A stretch of 64,000 bases of DNA from Lepeophtheirus salmonis. Lineage: Eukaryota; Arthropoda; Copepoda; Siphonostomatoida; Caligidae. Below the pieces are notes generated by a model. The model saw only the letters and a list, made by a program, of their open reading frames with translations. It did no database searches and had not been told where the DNA came from. A program made the translations under genes and the position numbers. Shown one piece after another: positions 1-13,175 of this stretch (the stretch's first letter is position 1; each line of letters begins with the position of its first letter). Where the stretch lies: the NCBI RefSeq assembly GCF_016086655.4, contig NC_052138.2:7874001-7938000 (forward strand). Reading direction: 5' to 3'.

Positions 1-227
1 CATTTTAGATTGAAGATACTTCCTTGGGTACCAAAAATATTTTACCTCCCCAAGTTTACATTAATTTATCATTTTCCTCTTGACATGTGCAATTTTTTTC
101 TTTTGCACAATTTACCTTGTTAATACTCAATTTTAGTGGATGAAGGTTACTTAGATAGTTATATAGTGTGCAATGTAAAATTGTGGACTTTACTTTAAAT
201 CAATCTGAAGGTAAAGGATGTATGATT

Positions 228-780
228 TGCTCCACGCCAAAGTGAGGGTCGAAGAGTTTAAAAGGATGTATGGTGCTTCCAGAGTAGTTTTACCATATTA
301 AAAACATGGCAGTCTGACGTCAGAGCCTTGATAGGTACACTGGCAGCAGGAGACGCCGGAAATGTGGCGTCATGGAGGATGTGGAGAACACGATCAACAG
401 AAATCCGTCCAAGTCGATGTAAAAACACTCCCAGGTTTTCTGTGTCAGTGATATAACTGTAAATAGGTATGTGAAGGATTGGAATAAAACATCGGCATCG
501 GCAACTGATTTCAACAGCAAACAAGGCCAACTGGGTCAAGAGATAGGAGAAGTGGTTGACTTAGTTAAAGAATAATCGTTGGGTTGGACACAATCCTTCC
601 CAGACTGTCTCTTCTCGACTCTGCTATAGTCGAAAAAAAGACACTTTGCTACCCTTCACTGCAATTTGGATGACCTTAAGACCTCGTCGAGCCGTAGTGG
701 AAGCCAATATCCGAGGTATTTTTCAAGAAATGCTGCAGCACCTTTAGGCCCAGGTTGGATGCCATGGTAGTAGTCAAGAG
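228..780 (-). other. GC-richer segment with unrecognised minus-strand open frame
   Basis: This stretch is clearly richer in G and C than its surroundings. It holds a 93-codon minus-strand open frame at 258-539, with further short open pieces up to about 780 in other frames. Composition and open frames suggest a decayed coding segment, but I do not recognise the family. The translation shows no catalytic motif and no mariner signature such as SPDLNP. It may be part of a transposon or an exon of an unknown gene; a translated search of 228-780 would decide. Confidence 0.2.
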
Positions 781-1279
781 AAATCATTCTTAAAAATTTA
801 AAGATATATTAATAAAGAAGTATGTGATGAAGTCTTAGTGTTGTAATCCTTTAGAGTTGTAGAAAATATGACTTTAGACTAGCACGATACTTTTTATAGT
901 TGGAGCTTAAACAGTGTTTTTTTAATTTTCCAAAGCTATTATCTTTTTTATTTATCCTTGAAGAGAGAACATTGCTTATAAAAGACGGAGAATGACGTAC
1001 AGAATATGTTAAGGAGCTGTAAATGTAAGTCCCCGTTGGACAACGGGTAATTCTGGCCATTGTCTATGTAAGGAAAGGAGAGGAATTTGTGTTTATTTCC
1101 TTCATCTTCTAATTAATTAAAACTAATTTAATGAATTCTATTACAGCTGAGCTTTTATTTTTCAAAACATTCTTCAAATATTCAGGATCAAAATGTTCAA
1201 TTTTGCTTGTTTTTTTTTTCTATATCGAAAGGTCATATTTTCGACAGTTGAAACAAAAATAAACAAGCTTCGTTTTTAT
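781..1279. other. AT-rich spacer, nothing recognised
   Basis: About 500 bases between the GC-richer segment and a mariner remnant. A 69-codon minus-strand frame (851-1060) is present but has no recognisable motif. Confidence 0.4.
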
Positions 1280-1670
1280 CCCATGCCTATAAGTGAAAAT
1301 ATCGAAGCAACAACGAAAAGGCAACATGTGTGCAATCTTCTGCACGCCAGTGTAAGTACCGAGAAGACTGAAGAGCCCCTCGGCATCTCCATCTGGACTT
1401 TCAACGACATCAAGAACTCCAGTCTAGTCCCATACACCTAAAAAGAACCAGATGTTATTTAGCTCTTCTCCAGCCCTAACCTACACTCCCTGGACTTTGC
1501 ATTTTGAGGGGAATTACAGAATAATTTTTGCCACTCCTCTAATTCAAATATGTTTCTGTTCAAGACTGCCATGGGCACGCCTTCATTGTCAAGAGCTATC
1601 AATCTGTTTACATGCAAGTCGAAGTTTTTTTGTCATACACTTTTAGTACCCTAGCGTACAACAGAATATT
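1280..1670 (+). mobile_element. mariner transposase remnant (HTH plus C-terminal pieces)
   Basis: Two pieces of a Tc1/mariner transposase lie together on the + strand. At 1319-1440 an open frame reads like the N-terminal helix-turn-helix of mariner transposases (RQHVCNLLHASVS, then LGISIW). After a large internal deletion, another frame at about 1465-1645 matches the region around the last catalytic Asp (SPNLHSLDFAF, where intact copies have SPDLNPLDFAVW). Between them the central catalytic core is missing. The copy has an in-frame stop and a frame change and cannot be functional. I found no terminal inverted repeats, so the edges are approximate. Confidence 0.6.
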
Positions 1671-2159
1671 GTCTTAGATAACTAAGTTTTGACAAAAATT
1701 GACTTTGTGGTTAATGACTTGCTTTAAAATCTTGGCGCACATATCCATTTATGATAAATATATACCAAGATATAACAGATATACCATTTATAGAGAGTGA
1801 ACCCCAATTCTAAAGTTATCCATGGATCCATCCAATATTTACATTTATTATATTTTTTTAATAGCATTTTGTATACCCTTAAGACATTTACTTCCTGCTA
1901 TTTACATACAATGCATGTATCGATATATAGCAATTACAAATGGATATTATTAAAAACATGCATATTTATATTTCATGAGCAATCCTTCTGAAAATTAAAA
2001 GTTCAAGAACAAGCCTTTTGACTATTTATTTATTTATAGTTTATATCATTCAAAATTCCATAAAGGATTGTATTCTTGCCAATTAGAGAACTTGTTTTCT
2101 TTAATTAATTCAATCTTACTTATTTTCAACTTGGAAATGCTAATGTAGTCGTATTTACT

Positions 2160-2440
2160 ATCTATATTAATAAAGCAAAGCTTGTCTGTCTGTATGAATA
2201 TATGACAACGACTCACTGGATCCATAGTCTACTCTTATAGTGCTTCATGATGTATATTTAGATCTAATAAATAATAATGTGGTCTTATGAATGAAATATT
2301 GCAGGCGTGTGCATATAGCATCGAATGTGTACATAGGGCGCACTATATATAGAGCATCCTTAGTTGAATTATATAAATATTTTTAATATAAGTAATGTAT
2401 AGTGGTGTTAATGGAATATTGTAGGCGTGTGCATGGGTAA
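2160..2440. repeat. Short direct repeat beside a transposon-end-like motif
   Basis: Positions 2279-2314 and 2401-2434 are imperfect direct copies, about 121 bases apart, that share ATTG[CT]AGGCGTGTGCAT. Just upstream, at about 2167, the motif AATAAAGCAAAGCTTGTCTG begins. Its resemblance to termini of dispersed arthropod DNA elements is from memory only and is a weak inference. No coding remnant is attached. Confidence 0.35.
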
Positions 2441-3894
2441 CAAGAGCAATAGTTAAGTATGTTTTTGATTATCTTATGTATTTTACAATTCAAGTGTATT
2501 TTCAAAATATATTTAGATTTGAACTAAATATTAACCCTGTTATGTTAAAATGAATTTTGTTTGTTTAATTAGTAAGCTCTCTATTGCCCTGATATATAGG
2601 TATATTATGGCCAAAATATACCTTCTCCCATATAACTTAACGAGCTCAATTCAAGAGCTCAGAACTATCCAGACAAACGTAAGGGATTCTTGAAAAGAAA
2701 GGGCTGCTCCTAATAAGTGTCGTAATAATTTCTAATGGGGGGGAGGAGGTTGAGTCAACATGAAATATCCTTAGACGGAAGGAGTGTGTAAAGATGAAAT
2801 ATACAGGTTGGTCTTTTAACGGAACTTATTGAAAAGAGCTGATGATAAAGTATGCGCGGGCGGTATTTCAAAGTTCTGTTGTAACTCAAAAACTTATTAT
2901 TAATGAGGTTAGGAATCCCACATTCTGCTCCAAAATTAATATACGATCCTCACCGAATTGTTCACCGTTGAATAGCAAAAAGGTATCTGAATGGACTGGC
3001 AAGGTTTATTTGAGAGGAATTATGTATGAACTCTGTCAAGTAGGAATAAGAGGAACTTTGTTTGTCGCCAATTTAGTGTACTCCTCGACAAGGTTGAAGT
3101 GCTCGAAAGTAAAGCTAAAGTGGCTTCGTCTAAATTTGCTATCACCTAAGAGAAAAATTGATTATAAAAACTTCAAGGGAAGTTGAAGCCCGAAAAAATA
3201 AGTGCAAAGTTACATTTTTGCTATCATATATATATGAAGGCTAAACTTTCCGGAGCGAAACTTCCCCGGGCAAATTTTACGGTCACCCTATTATTCATGG
3301 AATATTTAACTATTGCATTATCCTCATCCCAAGTACTCTTCACTTAAAATTATTCACCTCCTTTTTTGGCTGCAACTTGTACAATTTGCTTATACAAGTA
3401 ATAACTTGTATAGAATCACAATTTATATATAGTATATATAAATAATGGATTTAAGTAAGTAATAAAGTAGATGATGCACTTTTAGATTTGTTACCAGGAA
3501 ATACTCATTTATATGGCATGATGACATATTTATATAAATACCAATCTCATATTTGTTTACGTCAAATGAATTATAATTTACAATTCCTCATAATAATCAT
3601 CCATACATATATTATGTAGAAAAGTGAGTAACTCTCTTACATCATTCATTGTCGTTTGCAAATTCCTGAGGAATGACATTAAAAATTTGCAAATATGTGT
3701 TATAGATTGCACGGGAATGACAATGCAGGTTTGAGTGTTATCTTTTATAGTAAATTTCTTGCACACATTAATATAGAAAGGGCCCAAAATATCTGCACTG
3801 CGAAAAAGATTTTTTATTATGTTTTGAAACGTAATTTTGTATTCAACCACTTATCAGAAAAAAAAATAAAACCATATTCTGTAACCATTATAAA
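2441..3894. other. AT-rich region with two unrecognised open frames
   Basis: The region holds a 114-codon + strand frame at 2842-3186 that is rich in Lys, Arg and Ser, and a 90-codon minus frame at 3578-3850. Neither shows a domain or motif I can name, a signal peptide, or splice-site context. The 114-codon frame is long for this base composition and may be a decayed mobile-element fragment. (TA)n-rich stretches occur at 3220-3235 and 3425-3445. Confidence 0.25.
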
Positions 3895-4160
3895 TTCTGG
3901 TTTATTTTATTCAATACATCCAGCCTGATATAGTTTCTATGGTAGGCCATAAGCTCGAGCAGGCCTTCGCCACTTGGTTTCTCAGCAAATCCTGGAATTC
4001 CGACCTGATCCAACTGATAAGTTCGTCTTTGTTGTTGCAGGGGTTTGGGTCGTTTTATCATTTATTGTGCCTCATACAAACAACTCCAATGGATTAGAGA
4101 TCCAGAAAGTTTGTAGGCCAAACTTTCGGTGAGATGAAGTAGTCAAAATTGTCTAAGAGT
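3895..4160 (-). mobile_element. mariner transposase C-terminal remnant
   Basis: Read on the minus strand, this segment matches the end of a mariner transposase: a WPTNFLDL-like piece where family members have WPSSPDLNP, then KDELISWIRSEF and QVAKACSSLWPTIE, the usual C-terminal 'VAKAC..FR.RIE' block. Several frame changes separate the pieces, and the N-terminal half with its HTH and first Asp is absent. I infer a dead, 5'-deleted copy. No terminal repeats were found. Confidence 0.6.
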
Positions 4161-4242
4161 CCTTTGAAACTTTTTTTTCCCTAGTTGTGGCAGGGTGTAA
4201 TGTATTAGTCTTTTCTTCCCCCTTGTTCTTTTCTCTTATTTT

Positions 4243-4264
4243 CTTGTATATATATATATATATG
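4243..4264. repeat. (TA)n microsatellite
   Basis: A run of about ten TA dinucleotides is visible here. Confidence 0.9.
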
Positions 4265-5545
4265 TAAAGTACATTCTTTTACCTCGTTTTAAGTATAAAT
4301 AGTTTTGTATTTTATGTATTTATCAGAGTAGGTTTTTGTATTTATAAGAATGCAGATGTTTTATAAATAACCGTTGTGTTATTCATCCACGCCTTTCCTT
4401 CTCCTCACTTCTCTCGGTCGTCCTGGATCTCTCCACCTTTAAATAGTTTGTGTCTCCTCAACCTCGTCAAGACACAACACAGGGAGACAAGTCCTTCCAT
4501 ATATAAGCTTTCTAATCTTCCGAATGAACGTCTTAATGAGTCCATAGTTGGAACAATTGTTACGTTGTCATTCCTGGTCCAGATTCAAAGGAGGGGTCCG
4601 TTACTTTTCCAAATATTTGGGAGAAATAATTCGAGAATTGATTTAATTTTTTTCTAACTGGTGCAAGTTTGAACAAGCTATATATAAAAAGAAATAGAGC
4701 TGCCTAATGTTTGCCAATGAGAGAGTACCAACGTGGTAACATAGATAGCTTGTGAATCCTAGAGAAAGAACAAGTAATTACTTTCCTCATTGATGACAGA
4801 AAGACTGGTTTTAGAGTGAGGTAGGTCTGATCTTAAAACATATGTAAGGGTTTTCTTTTTAAACATATTGCATATTTTAAAAAGTGCAAAATATTTTTGG
4901 ATCTCGCCCACTCCTCACCTTGTATTCACAATCATATCAACCAAGTTTGGTTTTAAAAGCACTTTACCAAGCGTATCAAGCGAAGACATATCTAGGAAAA
5001 AATTACTTCGACATCTATCCTAAGTTATACTCCGTATATGACAAGGATTTTACATTTATAACATAACTATTAATGTTAATCATGTTTATTTTATATATAC
5101 TCAAATTTTTTAGATTTTCAAGAAAATTTATGTGGCAATTTATAAGGAAATGCATATTTCATGTCTTATTTTCAATATTTTTATAGGCTCAAAAATAAAA
5201 GTTTGTACTACAATAAGTCGAAATATATATTTGATTAAGGTTTTTGTTAACATTATCAAGGTGAAATTAGTTATTTTTCTAAAAAAATAATTTTTTATTA
5301 AATACAATGAAATCAAATTAAGTTTGTGAAAACATTAGTTTTGCACTACTTCAAATAATCTGTCATAAGCATGTTTCATGTTTTCCCTACAAAAATTTAA
5401 AGAAAATATAGTAATGGGGGAGAGACTGTACGTGTACAGTACATAGCACGAACTGATTTTAAGCCTCCTGCAATATATCACAAGGAAAGGGTTACATAGC
5501 GTTGCTCGGGTGCACTACATGGGTGTAGTGGGAAACGGGGAAGGA
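4265..5545. other. Spacer, nothing recognised
   Basis: The segment 4376-4657 is less AT-rich and has a 93-codon + frame that I cannot assign. The remainder is AT-rich with homopolymer runs. Confidence 0.3.
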
Positions 5546-6035
5546 GGGACATGTCCTGCAATTATAATCTGTAACTTTAATTCGCTCCCTCCGTATTTAC
5601 TACTTTTATGAAACTACATGCATTATATATCCAGAACGTAATTGCATCTGTTTAAAACTCCTATCTACTACCTATGGATCAGATCATGAAACTCTAGAGA
5701 CCTGGAATAATCAAACAGACTATTTGTTCACACATCACTTATTTCCGAATATTATTTCAAATGTTTTACTTACAGCCATCCTCGTACTTATTTGTGACCA
5801 AATTATCAGACAATGTGTGCAGCAGGAAAAGTTTTAGTTGGGACATGTTTTCCTATGATCATCCGTAACCTCAATTCGTCAACTCTATATTGACTACATT
5901 TATAAAACGACATACAATATATATCCTGAACGCCATTTCCTCTGTTTAAAAAGCCAGTCAGTACCCACGGATCAGATCATGGAATTCTAGAGACTTTGAA
6001 TAATAATGCAAAGTTTTTATTCCTACATGAAGAGG
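5546..6035. repeat. Two-copy direct repeat, period about 293 bp
   Basis: Copy 1 (about 5546-5750) and copy 2 (about 5839-6035) align along most of their length. Shared blocks include GGACATGT, ATATATATCC..AACG, TCTGTTTAAAA and GGATCAGATCATG followed by TCTAGAGAC. By eye the copies are roughly 70-75 percent identical, so the duplication is old. No open frame is preserved in either. Confidence 0.7.
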
Positions 6036-6717
6036 GGAAAATACTAAATGTCATTTTTTACTCCATTCTTCCAGAGTAGAAATAAAGAAAAACAAGCTAA
6101 ACTGCATACATAATTATTCAAAATGCTAGAATTCCTTAGATCCGAAAAACTTTTGAGGATATAAAAAAGTAGGTAGGAGAGAGTGGGGCTAGTTGGCCCA
6201 CTTTTTTTATATGGGGATATTGAGATGATAGGTTTTTTTTTGTTTATGTTTTGTTTCTTTGAAAAGTTCACAATAATATAATACTTTTTATAACTTACTT
6301 AACCGTTCTATTTTCAACTATCATATTATGAAGAGAATAATTTTTCTTTTATATTATAATATGATACACACACATTTTAATGACACATCTCTCGTCATGG
6401 CTTTGGATATTACTCTTAAACTGTGGATGATTCTTTCTGGTTAAAACTCTTATCACTTAAATTAAATTACAGATGTATCAAAGTCTCCTAATAAGGAAAA
6501 ACGTGAGGCTGCAAAATTCTTTAAGGAAGGGATAACTACCCCACAAAAAATCCAAAATAAATGATCCTGAAACTTTAAATTCTTTGAGGCTGTATAAGAA
6601 TTAGTGAATTAGTCAATGGTGAACTGTGAATGTTAAAAAATTATTCCTGAAACCTTGAAATTGCTCTGACCTTGAGTCAGGTAATATGCATATACATTAT
6701 GCATGACAAAAAAGTAC
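6036..6717. other. AT-rich spacer, nothing recognised
   Basis: It contains a 75-codon minus frame (6044-6271) of low-complexity composition (N/K/S rich) with no motif. Confidence 0.3.
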
Positions 6718-6790
6718 TATAAAGCTGTTTGAGGTGGTTCTGTGGGTAGCACAAATGCTTTGGCGGGCTGAAGTTTATTCAACCCTAATT
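6718..6790 (+). repeat. tRNA-like / SINE-like sequence (weak)
   Basis: TGGTTCTGTGGGTAGCAC resembles a Pol III A box, and about 35 bases later GTTTATTCAACCCTA resembles a B box. The arms needed for a real tRNA cloverleaf do not pair well and there is no clear anticodon stem, so a decayed tRNA-derived SINE is likelier than a tRNA gene. Confidence 0.25.
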
Positions 6791-8666
6791 CAGTGAAATA
6801 AATATGGTGCTCGACTCTGATATAAGGAGATTTCAAAAAAATTATACCTTTTACTAGACTGAATTTTTTTTTAGTTTAATGAAGGGTTTTTTAGAAATGT
6901 TACTTCTATATATTTTCTAAACAAAGTCATTTATCTAAATAAAGTTATCTAATCTTTTATCGAAAGGCCCTTCATTAATATTTTTATAGTCCAGCCGACA
7001 TCCCATTTTTTCTGACATTTATTGGTGGGGTCACTCCCATAGAGTATCAGAGCCCTGAAGGATTTCCCCAACCTAAGGATTGAAGTACTGAACAAACACG
7101 AAATATTTATTTAATGTTTCTTAAAACTGCAGTTGCTAAAAAAAACACCATAAAATAAAAACGATAACAAAATATGTTTATGTCAATGAATGCAGGGTAC
7201 TTAATGCATGGCTAAATTGATGCATAAATAAAATAAAACAGCAAGTGTGTATAAGTATGTATTAGTGTGTAATTTTCATTACAGAATGTAATTGTTTTAA
7301 CAAAATGCTTAATATGTAGCGCATCCATTTCCTATCTATAAGATATGATAGAGACAGGGGTATTGCTAAAGTAGTAAAATCAAAAATGATATTCAAAATA
7401 GCTGCATGTTATTGTTATATTGGTTCTGATGGTTCGTAAAAAAACGAGAATGATCATGGTAATATTGACAACTTGTATAATGTTTTGTACTAGAGCATCT
7501 TATCTGTAATGAAGTTTCTTATTTTAGCTGTGGGGAGCTCTGGGGGGAGGGGAATAAACAAAATCTTACTCCTCATATGGCAAGGACATATAAGCTGAAT
7601 TCTGCGCTTATATACAACAATAATTTAAACTTATGATCCCTCCACTTTACTTTCTGTCTTTCATGAGCACATGCACTAGTGATTATTTTATACATTGATT
7701 TTCCCTTCTCAAGAATGATAATAATGATAAAAGCTTGAGAAAATGAAGTATTATGTTTTGGGTGTTACTACAAAAGTAATTTTACTCATTCTACGTCATA
7801 TTTTATACAAAACCACAGGGTTGTAACTTAATTAATATAAATACATACTCAGATCCAAAAACCTATGTATCTTCCAAATCGTCATGTTTTTCCTTTTGCC
7901 CCAGCTTGATGATGATTGATGACTCCACGCCCTATCCAAAAAATCAAATATTGACAGCTAATATGATGTCTCTCAAAAATCAAGGCTACCATATTTCTTA
8001 TATATTTTTCCATGTGTTGTTTCCACAAGAAATTTAAATGCATTGCAATAATAAATAAATCCGTTAGGGGCTTAATTAATAAATATATTTGTTCCTTTAA
8101 TTGAAGGTGTCCATCCTAATACGAGTAATAAGCCCAGATGAATAGTCACTTGAAACCAAATTTACTGATCAACAACTTTTTTTTGATTCATTATTTTCTA
8201 TATGTTTTCATTTGTCAATGTTATTACGAATATATATATTATATGATTACGATCCTTAAAGGACTCTGTGCTTCAGGCGTATCAAATATATATGTATAAA
8301 CATATAAAACAATAATATCAAACATCGTATTATACCATTATAAAACATTATATGTCGTTCTTTTTTCCCATTCATTGCCAAATCTAATAACCATAAATAT
8401 ACTGTTAATATTGCAAAATAAAAAAAAGCAACACAAATCAAATAAGTAATACATCTGTTGTTTTATGATATCGATCATTACTTTACTCTCAAACTAAGAA
8501 TCAAATCAAATAATATATTTATATATATGGACATATTTAGGCATATACAAAATATTTAGTTGATCAGATCGATAAACAAAAAGTTCTTCTGGGAAAAAAC
8601 CCTGGAGAATATTGCCATTCAAAATATTTCCAGTCACTTACTAACACAATCAGAATTCCTAGGCCC
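6791..8666. other. AT-rich region, nothing recognised
   Basis: No open frame above 61 codons and no transposase signature were seen. The sequence TCCACGCCCTATCC at about 7923 resembles the cuticle-gene upstream element, but no gene follows it. Confidence 0.35.
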
Positions 8667-9146
8667 AAAACTTGTTTTTGTGTAACGGCAGGACCACCAA
8701 GCAGTTTAAAAACCACTACCACCACTTCACAAAGCATTTAAATCCCTCCAAGTACTTCAAAATTTACCTTGGGCTGATTAAGGCTATGGCAAAGACACCA
8801 ACCAAGTTAAAAACCACTGTCATGACTTCACAAAATATTCAGGTTCTCTCAAATAATTCAAAATATACCGTGTGCCTGTGGGTTTAAAGTTTACGGCAAA
8901 GACATCAAGCTGGCTAAAAACTATGGGCAACTTCATTTTGAAGTATTTGGAAGAAGTCTAAATGCATTACAAAATGATGGTAGTAGGTTTTTAAATGCTT
9001 GGTGCCTTTGCTGTAGTCTTAAACGACCCATGGGCTCGGGGTTGATTTTGTATTATTTGCAGGGGGGGCTTCTAAATGCCTTGTGAACAGGCGGGGGTGG
9101 TTTTAAAACCTGCTTGGTGGCTCTGTCATTGCACAAAGCAAGTTTT
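8667..9146. mobile_element. Foldback/MITE-like element made of ~105-bp units
   Basis: The two ends are inverted copies: AAAACTTG..TTGTG at 8667 pairs with CACAAAGCAAGTTTT at 9132-9146. The pairing continues inward for more than 200 bases on each side, about 75 percent by eye. The left arm is itself built of direct units starting at 8687, 8788 and 8895, each opening with GGCA[AG]AGAC[AC]CCAA-like sequence followed by AAAAACCACT and ACTTCACAAA. The right arm carries the same units reversed. There is no coding capacity. Long subdivided terminal repeats are typical of foldback-type DNA elements. I see no clear target-site duplication. Confidence 0.65.
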
Positions 9147-11715
9147 AAGTGGAATTATTCAATTTTCTAATTCAATGCAAGAAATTTTCCCAACGGTAAT
9201 TTTCTTCAGTGAAACTTTCTAACAACATCCAATATGGAATGGTTCTTATTACAAAAATTTGATATTGCAGCTATTATTTTATATAATACACGCTTGCTCA
9301 TCAAAACTGACGAGTACTAGTTAGATTCCAAAAGTTCGCAAAAGTCATGAATAATTCATAACTAATTTTAAATGAATAAGCATAATATTAGGGACAAATT
9401 TTATTCTAACAAAGAACGACCATTGAATACATTCTATAGTTATAAACATTGCATATTTTGATTAAACCACAAATATATAATAACGACATATAAACTTCCT
9501 TAATTCAGATAAACAAATAACTTGCAAATATCTCTAAAGCAAAATGTCCTTCAATATGAACATCTCAATATGAAATAAATTTTAAAAGAAAAAAATAGTA
9601 CCTGAACGGAATTTTTATAAATGAAAAGATGAACGAACAAAGTGTGAGCGGGTTCAAACCTAGTTTTATCACATGTTTCCATAAGGTCACCTAGTTTTTC
9701 TTACACAATATGCAATATTAGATTATTAAAAATTAGTAAATAATAGATGCAATTTCCCACACTATAACACAAATTATGCATTAATATTAATTAATGAAAA
9801 ATAAATATCACATTTTGATATTAAATATACAAAATAATAAATATCAAATTTTAATAAAAAAATACAAAATAGTAATTTAATGAAGAACATATTCGGTACT
9901 ATTTCTTAATATATTCCAAAACTGATACTACATAATGACAAGGTATAAGATGCTATTCATCGTTTTCAGAGATGCATATAGTCGAAAAAAGCTCATAAAG
10001 GTTTTTGAATGCCCCTTGATGACTGGACAACAAATTCAAGGGTTGGAAATGTTCTGATCCTGAATTATACAGGAGAAGTTAATATGCTTAAGATCAAGTA
10101 TACGGAGAATAAATTAGTTTCTCCACACAGATTTAAGGTAGATTGACAATATTTTTTTTTCTAAAAAGAATAAATATTGATCAACTATTGGTAGTACACA
10201 GCATTGCCCAGAATTAATTAGGCGTTGACTAACATGCACACTTTGCTAAAATTAGTTACAAGATACCTCACAAACAAATCCTTGAGTTACTCTACGTTTT
10301 TCATGAGCACAACCACACGTAACTACTCACTCAATACTTTGACGTTCCTTCTCCAAGCATAAAATAATAATAATAACAGATTGAAAAAAAAATTTAATAT
10401 GATATGATTAGCAACGGAAAACTTTAGTTCGCTGCGAGACCTCGATTAAGTATCATATATATTTTAAATTTTATGTCAAGTAATTCCCTTTAATATGAGT
10501 TGAAATAAAAGCCTCCCAGATTTTAAACAGTGCTCCCTGTATACTATACTTATTTTTGCCGTAAACTGTATTACTATATGATATAAATCAAGGAGCACTG
10601 TCTACGGTGCACCCACTAAGCTATTTTTAGACATTCATACATTATTTTTATCGCTAGTTGGATTTTGAGATGAATAAATGTTAACGTTTAAAGACTTTTT
10701 CACGACAATTAGTAAGATGTTTTGCAAAAGAGAAGATGTTTCACTTAATTCAGTCAAACTATATCGACTCATTGGATAATTAAATGGTGCTTATCTCATG
10801 CTCATATTATGAAATGCCCTATTATACTTAATGGGACATCCTTTTAGATTGAAGGAAGCATAAGTTGATGTTATTAATACATAAGTGTGAAATTTTGTAT
10901 TATTTAACTAAAGCAATATTAACGACATTACTATGTCCTTGCGTTGCAATGTTAATCTTGTTAGCGCAACCATTGATAGGCAAGATAGTTCTAGAATCTA
11001 GACCTTTAAAAAATATAAAACGATCTTTTCAAAAACCCCTACGACGTAGATAAAATATAAATAATTTATCCAACACTTCTAATTGACTAAAATATGGAAA
11101 ATGCTCCATTATTCTTTGTTCCCCCATAATTTTCTTATCCAATAAATATTAAGGGATTTCCATAAATGAGTAGCAGTATTCTTTTCTTTGTTGAGGCTTA
11201 AGAAAGTAGCCGTTCATTTTTTGACCTTTGAAGGCACCCAAGTAAGGAAAGAGTGACGTGTAGAAGATGAATTAAAATAGCTTTTTATAAAATATATTTT
11301 TCTGATATACTTTTTTTAAGTTTCTTTATTTTTAATTATACATGCTGGTATATTTTTACCAAATTTTAAAGTTTGACCCAACAGAAAACTGGATATTTCA
11401 ATCGGACAGGATTTAAAAAGAAAACATGTCCAGCAAAAGAGGACTGTTAGTCAATGGATATCCTACAGTAAGAAAGAACCGACAAGAATATCAATAAGAG
11501 AGCAAGACTACCAGCTTGAATTTGTATAGGTTAAAAATTGGCTACTTACACTATGTTAATATTTAGAGTCTTTTCATTGATATGGATATGATTTTTGTGG
11601 AGGAAAAATATCAGAGTTACATAAAATATGAGCCAGTGTTTTAAAAAATAAAACAAAAAATGAGCGTGTTAATTGTGATAAATTAAAGACTGGGATTGGA
11701 AATTTTTCTTTGAAG
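9147..11715. other. AT-rich region, no gene recognised
   Basis: A perfect 10-bp inverted repeat (ACAGTGCTCC at 10527-10536, GGAGCACTGT at 10592-10601) spans a 55-bp loop. A 62-codon + frame at 10865-11053 lacks any motif. The sequence GCGGGTTCAAACC at about 9650 looks like a T-arm but has no tRNA around it. Confidence 0.35.
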
Positions 11716-13175
11716 TATTTTGCCTCAATACATTTTTCCTTTTACCATTTTGCCTTATAACATTTTGTCTAACAACCATTTTACCTCAAAGATATTTGGC
11801 CTTAATTTATATATATAAATTAAGTTTATAAATCGGTATTTTTATTTTTGGTTGAAATCAAAATATACAATTTATATTTTTTCTATAATATGCATTATAT
11901 GTTTGTATTCTGTGAAAATCATGATAAAACTGTCGGTCTCATATGCCAAAAAACAATAACACAGACCTCTTTCCCGTGTTGTTAATGGGATTAGGATCAA
12001 CTAGGACCCCGACATACATACTTGTTCTTCCTAACGACTAAGGAATTGCCATGACAGGTACCCGTCGACAATATTTTTTTTTTTTTTTTTGGTGTGATAT
12101 GCGGCTAATTCTGAGTATTTTTGTCATACTTGTTTGTAAAATTGCAAACTCTCGATTGCTTGTGGAGAATAAAGCCAATGTTGTCTTATAAGTTAGCAAA
12201 AATCAACTTATGGCAGCTGCAGAGATTTTTTGGAATGATATCTCACCAAAAGTTTTAAGTTCCATAAAGGGGTTGAAGGCTGTAGTCTGTGCTAAAAGGT
12301 TACATATTGAGTTTAATATTTTTAATAGAAACCTTTCCATTGGACAATAAGTGGTTTTTAATTTACTTTTTGTCGATATACTTCCGTATCATGTACAAAA
12401 CAAAGCTATGAACCAAGTGGGTAAACGATGATCATAAGAATAATGTTTATTCAAATATATTTGGCTACGAAATTACTTTCTTGTCAGCTAAGGGTGTTGA
12501 GAGTGCCATGAATAACAAAATATGCAACCTTAATGGATTCATCCCTTTAATTGAATACACTAAGGGAGTTCTGTCAAGGAAGGAAAAGTTGCACTGATAT
12601 TATACGTCCTTACCTTTATTGTATCCTGCAACATTTCCTCCAAAAAGAAACAGAAAAACGCTAGTTATCAGGTGGTAGTTAGGCAAATTAGTCAATCATA
12701 CCAACTGATATTTATATCGGGGGTACTCCCAGACTGTCACTGCAATTTTAAGACGTCCATTATTACGAACGGTAATTTTGCCTGAGGACATTTCCCCTTA
12801 AAGCCATTTTTCCTCAAGGATATTTCTCCTTAATATTTAAATAAATCAAGTTAATATGTCCTTGTTGTCTATTTTTGGTAGAAATTTATAACCCCTTTGA
12901 ATAATTAAAATCAAAAAATTTGATATCCATTACTATTAAATGTTTGTTATCTGTTGGTATAATGATAAAATTATGGCCTTGTGTCATATTATCTTGTTCG
13001 TCAATCAATGAGTATTTTCTAGTATTTATAATACATATCTAATCATAATTACTAACAGGGAAGTGAACAGCAATTCTTTGTTCCGAATTGTTCCGGTGTT
13101 TATTTATCTTATTATGCTAATTTTATTAACTATTTTGTCTCTGGTCCGAATTCATCACATAATGAAATTTTGTGG

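Noticed and set aside
6718..6790. tRNA gene
   Set aside because: A- and B-box-like pieces exist, but acceptor and anticodon stems do not pair; kept only as a weak SINE-like repeat.
9640..9665. T-arm-like GGGTTCAAACC as part of a tRNA
   Set aside because: No A box or stems upstream at a plausible distance.
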